Of a stretch of 64,000 nucleotides of DNA, positions 23,065 through 33,036 are shown in pieces. Within the stretch, counting starts at the first letter, position 1; each line of letters opens with the position of its first letter. The translations under genes and the position numbers were made by a program. The stretch lies in the NCBI GenBank assembly GCA_021031095.1, contig JAGFVP010000008.1, forward strand, positions 165,109 through 229,108, given 5' to 3'. The notes beneath the pieces are model-generated. The model saw only the letters and a list, made by a program, of their open reading frames with translations. It ran no database searches and was not told where the DNA came from. Source of the stretch: Bathelium albidoporum (taxonomy: Eukaryota; Ascomycota; Dothideomycetes; Trypetheliales; Trypetheliaceae).

Positions 23065-26000
23065 TTAATAAAGGAGAAGGCCGACGATTAGGGGCAAAAT
23101 CACCACACTTTTAAGGACTCGAGATGTCATGCAAGACCCCGCACTGCTAGTGGCTCCACTGGGCTGGCTTGCTGCTGTTGGACTCTCGCTGCCTCCTTGA
23201 CCACCCGTTGCACTGCGCAGTGCAGTTCGACTAGGCTGATTTGCTGCAGAAGTCACGGTCGGACTACCTCCTCCACCGCCAGTTGCACTGCGTAGTGCGG
23301 TCTGGTTAGATTGATTCGAATTGCTGGCGCCGGTCGAGTTCGCGCTGGTTTTTGTGATGAGGTTTGCCGACTCCACTCCACCATAGGGTATCTTAAAAAC
23401 CCATGCATACTGATCAGCTGATCTCATGGCATCACTTATCGTCATCTGAAGGCTTCCGTTGCCTAGCAGCTGAGCTGGAACAACGCTACCACTCAAATTC
23501 CCTCCGACTATGGTGATATTGTCCCCAGGCAAGTAGGGCACCGGTGAGTTCAGCGTGAGCGTCGCGTTGGGTGGATAAAGAGTGGTGATGTAGAACGCAT
23601 TCGGATTTTGGGTGAATCGTACTGCAGAGCCCTCCTCCGGAGTGACATACCAGTATGTTGTATTGAAAACTGCTTCGGCATGACCTTTGATCCAGGTACC
23701 GGCTGCTCGCAGATTGTCCTGTTCGATTGAAATGATCGTTCCGTTCGCGGTGGGGCCAACGTCGAGCAAGAAATTTCCGTTCTTACTTACGATATCCACC
23801 AAGCTGGTGACGATTCCTTGCGGCGACAAATAGGCTGAGTTCGGCGTATCTCTGTTGTAACCATAGCTGAACGGGTCCATTCCTAGATTCGATTCCCACT
23901 TGCGGACCTGCACAGCAGCGTATTTTGCATATTCAGGGCTGTCGAAATCTCCAGGCAAGCCACACCGATTGTCCATCAGGACTTGACGGCCTGTCTGAGC
24001 TGCTGTATTGAACCAATTGGAGGCGAACTCGGCTGTCATGTTTGGTCCTCCAATGTCACACCACATAATCTCTGTGCCCATATTCGCAAGCGTTTGCATC
24101 TCCGGTAAAATGACGTCAGAGATATAGTCGTCAACCGGCACAAAGCCGGTGTACGGGAGAGTTTGATTGGTGTATGGATTTGTTGCATTACCTCCTGGCC
24201 ATTGACCGAAACCGTATTCGGCGTATGCTGGATTGAACCACTCCGGGAGAGAAAAGTATGTGCCTCGATGGAGCTGCGGCTGGTATTGGGCAGCAGCATC
24301 AAAAAGGTCCTGCAGTAGATTTCGATGCGGAAACTGAGCTACCGAAGTCCTTTGTGAGACGTTGGCAGGGAGATCGAAGATTGCGTAGCCGTCGTGATGT
24401 TTGGATACTTGAACGAAGTACTCCATACCAGCATCATTGAAAAGATCTACCCACTCCTTAGGGTTGAACACTGAAGCAGTAAAGTTCTGAATAAAATCAT
24501 CATAGACATGATTTGGTCCGTAAGTAGCAAGATTATACTCGTAAGTGCGCTCGCTCGTATTAGGTCCGAGGTTCATGTCCCACCAGTACCTGTAGATCGT
24601 CAATAACAAAGCTCACTCCGCTAGATATTCCGATGTACTTGCCATTCGGCATAGCTCTCGTTGTTACCACGATTTCCCCATCCCGGCACACTGTAAACAC
24701 CCTGAAATGTGTAAGCTGGCAACACTTTGGAAAAAGGGAGCTTGCTTTACCCAGTGTATAAAAGCGCCGTATTTTGCATTTTTGTACCACATGGGCGCTT
24801 CGTGTGCGTAAATGGAATCGAAAGAGGCATCATAGTCCACAATTCCGTACGTTGCATTGAACGAATACGGTGTGCTACTGACTCCAGCTCCCAACACTTG
24901 GACCGTCGCATTTCCAGTGGATCCAAGAGCGGTTCCATTTGTATTGACAACGCCGATCTGAACAACTGCTTGATCGCCAGGCCGCAACCTGTTGATTATT
25001 CCTGGAGAAACCGTTGTGTAACCTTGCGCGGCAACCGTGATCTGGACTTTGTTCGAAGCACGTAACCATTCCGTGCCTACGTTGTTGACAGTGACTTCGA
25101 TGATTTGTGTTTTATTTGTGCCTTCCAGCCACATTTGCGTTGACCGGGCATACTGCACTTCCAAACTGATGTCCTTGCCATCGCTCTGGGCTGGAATAAG
25201 CGAGACGGAGAAAAGATGCAAGCGTGTGCCTTCCGATGCGCCTCCAGGACTGTTTGCGGCGCCAGAAGAGACGTTGGGCAACTGAATGGAGGTAAGCTCC
25301 TTGGTTGAATCAAGCCAATTGATGGTTTGAAAGATCATGGACTTGTTGAAATCTACGCTCGAATTTGTCAAGTAGTACGGAAAAATTATGTCTCCTCCGT
25401 AGGGATAAGGCCAGTCCCAGAAAGGCTTGACAAGGACAGGACCGGACGTGGTGGTGTTGTCGTTGTACATAGCATTGATGGAACCGGTTGCGATGGCTTG
25501 CTCAGCGGCTGCCATCATGTGTACACCCACGTACCTCCCATTGGGCACTTGGATAGTCTGACCTTGCGCCAGGGCATTGTCATTTCCGGTTGGCGTGTAT
25601 TGGGGAAAGTCGAAGAGAACTCCGTTATATGTAAAGTTTGACGGCGGTAAATACTGTGCTGGATAGCCACCTAGAGCATGTTAGACGAAGAATTCTTCCT
25701 CTGGAGACATTCACATGCAGGCCCCTGCAGCCCAACTCTAGGGAAACCGCTCAGAATTGTCATGCCATACACAGAGATATCTCTCTTTAACCTGGGCGCC
25801 GGTTTAGGGGGAGTTATTTCAGTCATTCGATCCCTATGCTCTTCCGTCCTGCGGAGGATGACGTCGCAGGTGAAGTCTAGAGCTCTCAGTCACAGATATG
25901 GAAATAAACTTACTCCCAATGCCATCAAAGTTAGCATCACCCGGACTCATGCCAAAGGCGCGGTTGTTAAACAAGGTTGAGATATTGAGACTGGTGGCAG

Positions 26001-26106
26001 ACGGATAACTACTGCTACCTTGAACAACATTTTGAGGATTGAACGTGACTTGAGTCAAGATCGCAGGGACAAATGCTACGATGCAAACAATCGGAAGCCA
26101 GTACAT
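23065..26106 (-). CDS. GH29 alpha-L-fucosidase, large GPI-anchored form
   Basis: Four exons on the minus strand: 26106-25914, 25670-24751, 24701-24643 and 24589-23065, giving 898 aa. A signal peptide covers about 1-19. An N-terminal region of about 350 residues, rich in N-glycosylation sites and beta strands, precedes the GH29 domain. That domain starts at APMWYKNAKYGAFIHWGVYSVPGW, followed by the splice-restored EWYWWDMNLGP and by VSKHHDGYAIFDLP (His about 455). The likely nucleophile Asp (about 569) is in EIMWCDIGGPN. After the catalytic and beta domains comes a Ser/Thr/Gly tail with a duplicated block (TALRSATGG repeated), then a hydrophobic end VLKSVVILPLIVGLLLY typical of a GPI signal. 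The predicted reaction is release of alpha-L-fucose outside the cell. Intron 3 has a GC donor (GCAAGT); intron 1 is long (243 nt). Confidence 0.9.
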
Positions 26107-26472
26107 GGCCACAGTTCAGACGAGGTTTGATATGAGTCGGAGCGTGAACCACAACAATTCGGGAACACCCCTCATAAGTACTGCGCTGCAAGACACGAAC
26201 CCGCATTATGAATTTCGGCATATCTAAAGATGGTTTGGAACTCAGAGGGAAAAACAAGAGGCTCGGGTTAATGAACGACCTCGTCCCCGCTGAAGGGGCA
26301 AGGGTGAAGGAGAAGCTAGCAGGGGGTGCTCCACTGATGTCACCGGATGAATGTTTGGAACATGACTAAGCGATTGAGCTTGGGCAACAGATTGATAGCC
26401 AGAAGCTTACGTTAGGTAGCTACGCCTTCGGTCATCAATCCATCATGCCAATGGTTTTGAGCTCGAGTGTCA
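26107..26472. promoter_or_regulatory. Divergent promoter region, fucosidase / IMPACT protein
   Basis: This 366 bp separates two outward-facing genes and should carry both promoters. No TATA box or repeated motif stands out. Confidence 0.4.
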
Positions 26473-27231
26473 ATGTCTCAAAAACGCAAACGCACACCAT
26501 CCCCAGTAGCTGATGATCCCGACGTTTCGGGTGTTTTCCAGTCCGATTCCATCTACGACCGGTCGTCCACTTTTATCGCCCATTTTTCGACTACCGTTCC
26601 CTCTAAGACTCTGCAGAAGACGAAGGAGTTCGAGTCGGCTTCCCATCGAATCCTTGCCTGGCGTCGGCAGAGTCAACAGCCCTTTATCCGCTCGGGCCCA
26701 TCTGGACCCAAACAGCTCTTTATCACTGGCTCTGACGACGATGGAGAGAAGTACGGTGGAAAGCGGCTTGAGAAAGTGTTAGAGACGGAAAATGTTGAAG
26801 GAGCAGTTGTAGTAGCTCGGTGGTACGGTGGAGTGCTCCTCGGCCCTGTTCGCTTTACCCACATTGAGACTTGCGCGAAAAAGGCCATTCATCAATGGAA
26901 GACAGCTGTAGCACAGAAGGAGGCAAAGAGACGTCGCTTAGAAACGGAAGAGCATGAAAAGCAGAGGTTAGGAATAATACTTGGAGAAAGAGACCAGAGT
27001 ATAATCACTTTGCGGGCTCTTCTTACGCAGAAAACTGCGAACGTGGCTCAAGAAGGGTCAAATGAACCACTCGGTCCTCCGACCCACGCCAACGTGACAC
27101 CTACCAAAGGCATTGATTATAGCATTCTGCCACTCCAGCGCCTGAGGGCATTGGAAAGGGCCAGAGATGCTTCAATCACGTTTCTACTGAAGAAAATCGA
27201 CAAAACGGAAGAACTACAACAGCCACCTTGA
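26473..27231 (+). CDS. IMPACT-domain (UPF0029) protein
   Basis: Single exon, 252 aa from the ATG at 26473. The upstream GTG at 26467 keeps the frame open but is not a likely eukaryotic start. The conserved domain occupies about residues 25-145, with STFIAHFSTTVPSK near its start, then SDDDGEKYGGKRLEKVL and VVVARWYGGVLLGPVRFTHI, the signature strand-helix of the IMPACT N-terminal family. The C-terminal part is charged and partly coiled. Members such as yeast Yih1 bind Gcn1 and restrain the Gcn2 kinase, but Yih1 also has an RWD domain, which is missing here. This protein therefore resembles the shorter fungal IMPACT-family paralogs whose function is not established. Confidence 0.88.
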   Translation: MSQKRKRTPSPVADDPDVSGVFQSDSIYDRSSTFIAHFSTTVPSKTLQKTKEFESASHRILAWRRQSQQPFIRSGPSGPKQLFITGSDDDGEKYGGKRLEKVLETENVEGAVVVARWYGGVLLGPVRFTHIETCAKKAIHQWKTAVAQKEAKRRRLETEEHEKQRLGIILGERDQSIITLRALLTQKTANVAQEGSNEPLGPPTHANVTPTKGIDYSILPLQRLRALERARDASITFLLKKIDKTEELQQPP

Positions 27232-27541
27232 CCTCACTCGCAAGAGGCCGAGCAAAGCGAACCAATGTGCTAAATGGAATTGCATGAAGCCGGAGCGCTT
27301 AGGTGAAATAGCTAGCATCTTCACGCCCCACATGACTTTCCACTGGCAACGCCCCATCTAATGCCTGTCCCACCACACCTCATTCACATCATAACTTTCA
27401 ATTCACCTTCGTATTCACACTTCCTGGCTGCTGTAGCGGAGATCGAGTAAGTCGGAAACAAGCAAAATATGGTCAAACGTCACTGTTCCATCCAGTGAGA
27501 CTGTCTTTTCCGAGATATCGAGCAAGTACAACGACATCGCA
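27232..27541. other. Short spacer
   Basis: About 310 bp between two co-directional genes. A pyrimidine-rich, CAAT-like leader precedes the next ATG. No other feature is seen. Confidence 0.4.
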
Positions 27542-28848
27542 ATGTTTGAGATTGACCAAGGCTCAGCGATGCTATCGGATCCGATGGACGAGCCGTATGA
27601 TAGAAAGCATTCTCCCACATGCAAGTCAAGTCTTACACAATTCTTCGGCCTCGACCGGAAGAAATGGGAGGACATCCGGACGAAATGGCTTAACACCATG
27701 ATGAGGGATTTCCCTGGATGGACAGTTTACATTGGCACTAAAAATATTGAGCACAAACAACGATCGGACGCTGTCGTGGCAGAGGAGCTTAAGAAACATA
27801 ACAGAACAGCGTTCCGTCGCCTTCAGAATGGTAGCAAAGGGGCACAAATATGGCTGAGACATGCAATATCGGCGGCGGTAAGGCTTCATGCTCAGTGGTA
27901 CAAATCACAACTGGAACTTCAAGAAGCAAAGATGGGCTGGCCTCCAGCAACCCAAGCAACAACAAATGCTGTGCCAGCAGCATGCACGTACACGAATTCA
28001 GACAGACTTGACCAACAAGTACAAGATATCAACGGCGTAACCCATGTCATTCTGTTCTACTACAACCAACAGTCCAAGAGGCTTCAACAAGCAGAAAACC
28101 GGCCAGCCTTATCGGACTTCATAGGCGACTCTGGTCAAATCGAGGTTTCATCTGAATCGAACCTCAAAAACTTGCAAGTTGACCGTCTTTTAGGCAGGGC
28201 TGGTGAAGAAGTTGGATCGCCGGATGGGTATCAGCGTAAGCTGTTCTTTTTTATATGGCGTCCAGAATGGAAGTTTACGCCCTTGTCGCGGTTCATACCC
28301 CACACTCAGTTCAGGAATGGTTATTCTCCGAGCAGGAATTGTGTGGAGGTGACCTACCTTTTACTTACTAGCGCGGAGCTCGAAGCCGGTTTTGGTAAGT
28401 AGCCTTGGTGCTCTGAGTGTGATACTGGCATATAGATTAACTCGTTTTCAGCTGAATTTAATCGCCGTGAGGAGCTCGATATGCCTGAAGAACCCATCCC
28501 AGACTTGACAATTGGAGCGGTCAGCAGTGGGCAACTACCTCAAGTAACTCAAGGTATGGTTCTCTTCTGCTACCCAATTGAATGGCCGTGAATGAACCGT
28601 GTTCAGGAGAAGTGACCTCGAAATTAACACGTGGCGAGATCTCAACAAGAAAACACACACGACAGCTGGCAGCAACCGCACAAGGCAACCTCGACCCTAT
28701 TATGGGGAGCTTGCTTGCTGGCGACGAGACTAGATCCGATCTTGCTAAGCTCAGGAAACAAGAGAGGCGAGCAAGCACAAAGACTGTGTCCAAACATGCT
28801 GGATACAAGAAGGGAGACAAGACCATTGAAACAGTCGAGATTGATTAG
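27542..28848 (+). CDS. Hypothetical protein, three exons, family not recognised
   Basis: Exons 27542-28394, 28452-28553 and 28607-28848 give 398 aa. The introns are 57 and 53 nt with GTAAGT...TTTTCAG and GTATGG...GTTCAG ends, and the frame is continuous across both. I do not recognise the family. The N-terminal half is rich in Trp and basic residues (FFGLDRKKWEDIRTKWLN, RDFPGWTVYIG, IWLRHAISAAVRLHAQWYKS) and is probably helical. The middle has a beta-like segment VTHVILFYYNQQ and another, KLFFFIWRPEWKFTPLSRF. The C-terminus is basic and charged (LAKLRKQERRAS). There is no signal peptide or membrane segment, which suggests a nuclear or cytosolic protein. Coding status is supported by the splice pattern and long open exons. 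Confidence 0.75.
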
Positions 28849-29765
28849 CCTGCGACTATCAGGAAGTGAGAGCTTGAGGCAAAGAATTCATCAGCACGCC
28901 CCTGTACTGCACAGGATGTCAGAATGACCTGTTGGTATGGCTTGATGCGCAAGCATCATCAGCTCCTCTTGCTAGACGCTGCGGACATGAGGGTTCTTAG
29001 GAGCTACTGCACGTGAAGAAAGTAGTTTTCAGTCAAAATCAACTGGCCTTTATCATGTTGGATAAAATACTGGATTATCCGTACCCGAAGGGCATTTGCA
29101 GTACTGGCCGACACGTAGGTACATCGCTGTCTCGCAACGCCCAGCTCTGCGGTGTCAGGGTAAGTTGCCTTTTGATGCAACGGATACTGATATTTGTGTT
29201 CCCCTAGACCAAAGGTCGTAAAATGCCTACTCTTCATTGGTAAGATAGTCTTAACTTAGTCGATCTTACATCCAGACTCTATTCATCGCCCTATGATCTG
29301 CAGCTTGCGGGAACCCCTCTGCGGGGCTCAGCCGCGACCTCCAGTAGCTCTTCAGCTTCCTGAACAGTAGCCACGGCTTTGATAATTCTTCAGATGAATT
29401 GTGTGACACTTCCATAGATCACTTCGTGCTAAAATAACGATACTACTTGGCTGCAGCTTCCTCAAAGAAAATAATGGACTTTTGAGATCCTTCCTACGGC
29501 TTTATGCAAGGTCAGAAATATTGCGTGGAATCTACTCCAATGAAATGTGACAATGCTTCGGTAGATCGGAACAGGGTGCTGGCCCTGGGAACTAACATAG
29601 TTGGTTGATAGCTCGTAGGGCTTGACCAGAACGCGGGGTTCGCTCATGCAAAGGAACATATACATATGAGTACCGAAGATGTTATGTGAGTGATGCCTTA
29701 TCCAGTTTCTTAATACATTACTTCTATCAATACTCTATCTTCCATCTTTCCTACGAGCTTTAGCA
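28849..29765. other. Spacer of 0.9 kb
   Basis: No gene recognised; only open frames under about 100 codons occur. The end should contain the GMC oxidoreductase promoter, with the leader CTTTAGCAATGGC giving the start context. Confidence 0.4.
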
Positions 29766-31711
29766 ATGGCAATAAACGGCACCAATGGTGTGCACAGCTC
29801 TTCTGGCCCTGTATTGTGTAATGTAAATGAATTTCTTTCTGAACAGTATGACTATATTGTAGTTGGTGGCGGCTCAGCAGGTCTGGTGGTTGCTGCTCGT
29901 CTTACAGAGAACCCTGCAGTAAAGGTTGCTGTGCTTGAAGCTGGGCAAAATCGCATGGATGACAAAAAGATCTCAACTCCAGCAGCATACCCTCAACTGA
30001 TCGGCAAACCGGAGTATGACTGGATGATGCAAAGCACACCTCAGCCAAATGCAGGCAACAAGACGTATTCCATGCCCCGTGGCAAAGTCCTTGGTGGGTC
30101 AAGTGCAATCAACTATCTTATGTACGTGAGAGGATCGAAAAGGGACTACGACCTCTGGGGCTCGCTTGTTGAAAGTGATGATTGGACGTGGGAAAAGATG
30201 GTTCCATACTTTAAGAAACACCAGACCCTCGATCCTCCGGACAGCAGCTACAGCAATGTGGACCCTGAGATCATGCCATACGCGAAGATAGAGCAGTATC
30301 ATGGAACCGATGGTCCGATCCACACGAGTTTCAACGATTACCGCATGCCATTTGAGGATGACTTCTGTGCTGCTGCATTTGAAGTGACAGGGACGAAGAA
30401 CTCCCTGGTTGATGCATGGAGCGGAGATCACTTGGGTTTCTACAGCAGTCTGGGAGCCGTAGATAGGACCAATGACAAAGGGAACCGAAGCTACTCGGCT
30501 ACTGGATACCTTCGGCCGAACCTAGAACGGCCAAACCTAAAGGTATTGACGGAAGCGCTTGCCTCTAGGGTGCTGCTTGAGCAAAGTGGAGCTGGAAGCC
30601 CGATAGCTGTCGGTGTAGAGTTCGTTCATGACGGGAAGAAGCACGAAGTACTCGCAGCACATGAGGTTATTCTAAGCACAGGTGTCATCCAGTCACCCCA
30701 GTTGTTGGAACTTTCGGGGATCGGAGATACCCAGATCCTTTCTTCTGTAGGACTCGACTGCGTTGTTGAGAACGTATCCGTTGGCGCCAACTTTCAGGAT
30801 CATGTTCTCGGGGGAATGCTATTTGACTGTGCTGATGGAGTTGTATCGATGGATGCCATTCACGAAGCGGAATTTCAGGCTGCGCAGCAAAAGGTATACG
30901 ACGAAACCCAGCGAGGGCCATACGGAAGTCCAGGTATGTGCATGGGCTTTGCTTCTGTTTCCTCAATCGTTTCACTGGAAGAGCTCGACAACATCCTATC
31001 CTCCGTTAAAGAGAACTCTCTCGCAAAGACACCATTCGAGAAGAAACAGGAGCAAGGCATCGTAGACCAGCTAAGTGATCCGACTTTTGCAAATCTCCAG
31101 ACCTTCTGCATTCCTTGCCAGCTCGATACTTCCTCCGGCGGTGATCAAGTTGGATTCTTTAGCAAACCTCCGGACGGCAAAAATCGAATATCTCTGCTCA
31201 TGTGTCTGGAGCATCCTCTCTCGAGGGGCAGTGTGCACATCACAACTTCGGACCCGAGCAAACCACCTCGGATTGATCCCGGATACCTTCGAAACGAGAT
31301 AGATGTCCGTATCCTTGCAGCTGGTATGCGCTGGCTGGACAAAGTCTCTCAGACCCCTGTTTTAAAGAAGAGCTTGGCAGAGAGGATCATCCCGCCTGTG
31401 AAGACGAGCCTGGAGACAGAAGACGACCGAATCAAGTTTGTGCGCAACCACATTAGCACACAGTACCACCTGATTGGCACCTGTTCAATGGGCCAAGTCG
31501 TTGATGAGAGATTGAGGGTAAAGGGCGTTCGTGGTCTTCGCGTTATAGACGCGAGCGTGTTTCCAAGTCACGTCTCTGGTACGTTCCGTATCTAAGGTGT
31601 CCGTAGGAGACTACCTACGCTAACGCGCTATCAGGCAACATCATGAGTTCAACCTATGCTGTAGCCGAAAAAGGGGCAGATTTGATCAAGGAGGACTTTT
31701 CAAAACCCTAA
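29766..31711 (+). CDS. GMC-family FAD-dependent oxidoreductase
   Basis: Two exons, 29766-31578 and 31635-31711, giving 629 aa; the intron is 56 nt. The FAD dinucleotide fold starts at DYIVVGGGSAGLVVAARLTE (about residues 28-47), followed by VAVLEAG. GMC signature 1 is PRGKVLGGSSAINYLMYVRG, and signature 2 is STGVIQSPQLLELSGIG. The active-site His is in QYHLIGTCSMGQVV near the C-terminus, with VIDASVFPSHVSGNIMSSTYAVAEKGADLI spliced across the intron supplying the second conserved position (Asn). There is no signal peptide, so it is probably intracellular. The family oxidises alcohols such as glucose, choline or aryl alcohols; the substrate is not predictable. No pathway partner is next to it. 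Confidence 0.93.
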
Positions 31712-32062
31712 GCTGATGATATTGCCTCCTTTCGCAATTGCACGTGTACGTCTGGGGCATAGCGCTGTTTCGTGATTTTGGTTGCTGTGTCTTCCGGGCT
31801 GGGTAGCTTGTGATAATTGTTGACAAATTCCATCCAAAATGTGAAGCCCAATTAGGGTTGAACAGGGTGACAGGGAACGTTACCAATGCCTCCGGCGGCT
31901 ACCTCACTGGCCTGGTGGCGATCCCCCGCACAACGTCATTTTATTATGATCATGTCAATTAATCATCAATTCAGTTTACAATCATTGCGTAAAGTTAATG
32001 ACTATTTAAATTCGAATTCACCATTTTCAGTTCGCGTTCAGAAGCACGTCCACTGATCTACC
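31712..32062. other. Short spacer, AT-rich
   Basis: About 350 bp, with an AT-rich block at about 31935-32030 just before the GST gene that may be its promoter. No other feature is seen. Confidence 0.4.
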
Positions 32063-32908
32063 ATGGCCCAGCAAAACGGCCATCCCGACGCCGAGCTCCA
32101 CCCCTTCGCCTCCGGGCTCGCCGCCAAAACAGTCAACGCCCACAGGACGGAGCAGCAGCTTAAGCTCTACGCGGGCTGGTTCTGCCCCTTCGTGCAGCGC
32201 GTCTGGCTCGTGCTTGAAGAGAAACAGATCCCCTACCAGTACATTGAAGTTAACCCGTACCACAAGCCACAGTCGCTGCTGGCGCTGAACCCGCGGGGCC
32301 TCGTGCCCACGCTCGAGTACGACAGCAAGCCCCTGTACGAGAGCAATGTGGTGCTCGAGTTCCTGGAGGACGTGTACGGCGATCACGGGCCGAGCCTGCG
32401 GCCTAAGGACCCCTACCTGCGGGCACGTGGCCGCATCTGGATGGATTTCACCACGAGTCGCATCATTCCGGCGTTTCATCGGTTTTTACAGTACCAGCCG
32501 CAGCCGGGCCAGAGCGAGCAGGAAGCAAAGCAGGGTTTGCTCGAGGTGCGGCAGGTGTTTCTGGGCCGGTTAAAGGAGTTTGCTAGGGAGATGGATGGCG
32601 AGGGTCCGTATTTCTTCGGCGCAGAGCCGAGCTTAGTGGACTTTGTGTTGGCACCGTGGGCAGTAAGAATGTGGATTTTTGACCACTACAAAGGTGGCCT
32701 CGGCATCCCCGAGAAGGGGCAGGGAGGAGAAGATGAGACCGTGTGGGGGAGGTGGAGGAAGTGGTCGACGGCCATCGAGAACCGGAAGAGCGTAAAAGAA
32801 ACCACGAGTGACAAAGAGCATTTCCTACCCATCTACCAGCGCTACGCTGATAATAAGGCGATGAGCGAGCTGGCAAAGGCGACGCGGCAAGGATTGCCGG
32901 TACCGTGA
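32063..32908 (+). CDS. Omega-type glutathione S-transferase
   Basis: Single exon, 281 aa. The thioredoxin-like domain begins at LKLYAGWFCPFVQRVWLVLEE; Cys41 in the CPF motif is the expected catalytic residue of omega GSTs, which form a mixed disulfide with glutathione instead of using Tyr or Ser. NPRGLVPTLEYDSKPLYESNVVLEFLED supplies the cis-Pro and glutathione-binding Glu-Ser pair. The helical C-terminal domain includes YFFGAEPSLVDFVLAPWAVRM, with the usual N-cap Ser and Asp. Omega GSTs act as thioltransferases and dehydroascorbate reductases in the cytosol. Third codon positions are G/C-rich compared with neighbours, suggesting strong expression. Confidence 0.93.
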   Translation: MAQQNGHPDAELHPFASGLAAKTVNAHRTEQQLKLYAGWFCPFVQRVWLVLEEKQIPYQYIEVNPYHKPQSLLALNPRGLVPTLEYDSKPLYESNVVLEFLEDVYGDHGPSLRPKDPYLRARGRIWMDFTTSRIIPAFHRFLQYQPQPGQSEQEAKQGLLEVRQVFLGRLKEFAREMDGEGPYFFGAEPSLVDFVLAPWAVRMWIFDHYKGGLGIPEKGQGGEDETVWGRWRKWSTAIENRKSVKETTSDKEHFLPIYQRYADNKAMSELAKATRQGLPVP

Positions 32909-33036
32909 CAACATCTCACGACTCCAAGATAGCCCTTGTTTAAGCTTTCACGTCGGAAAAAATGTCTTGAGATATGTCCAAGAAACATTACGTATGCTCA
33001 TGCTAATGCAAGATCCAAACGTACCACTGCTCGTGG

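Noticed and set aside
20270..32908. A secondary-metabolite cluster (Zn2Cys6 regulator, GMC oxidoreductase, GST nearby)
   Set aside because: There is no polyketide, peptide or terpene synthase. The genes are interleaved with housekeeping loci and far apart.
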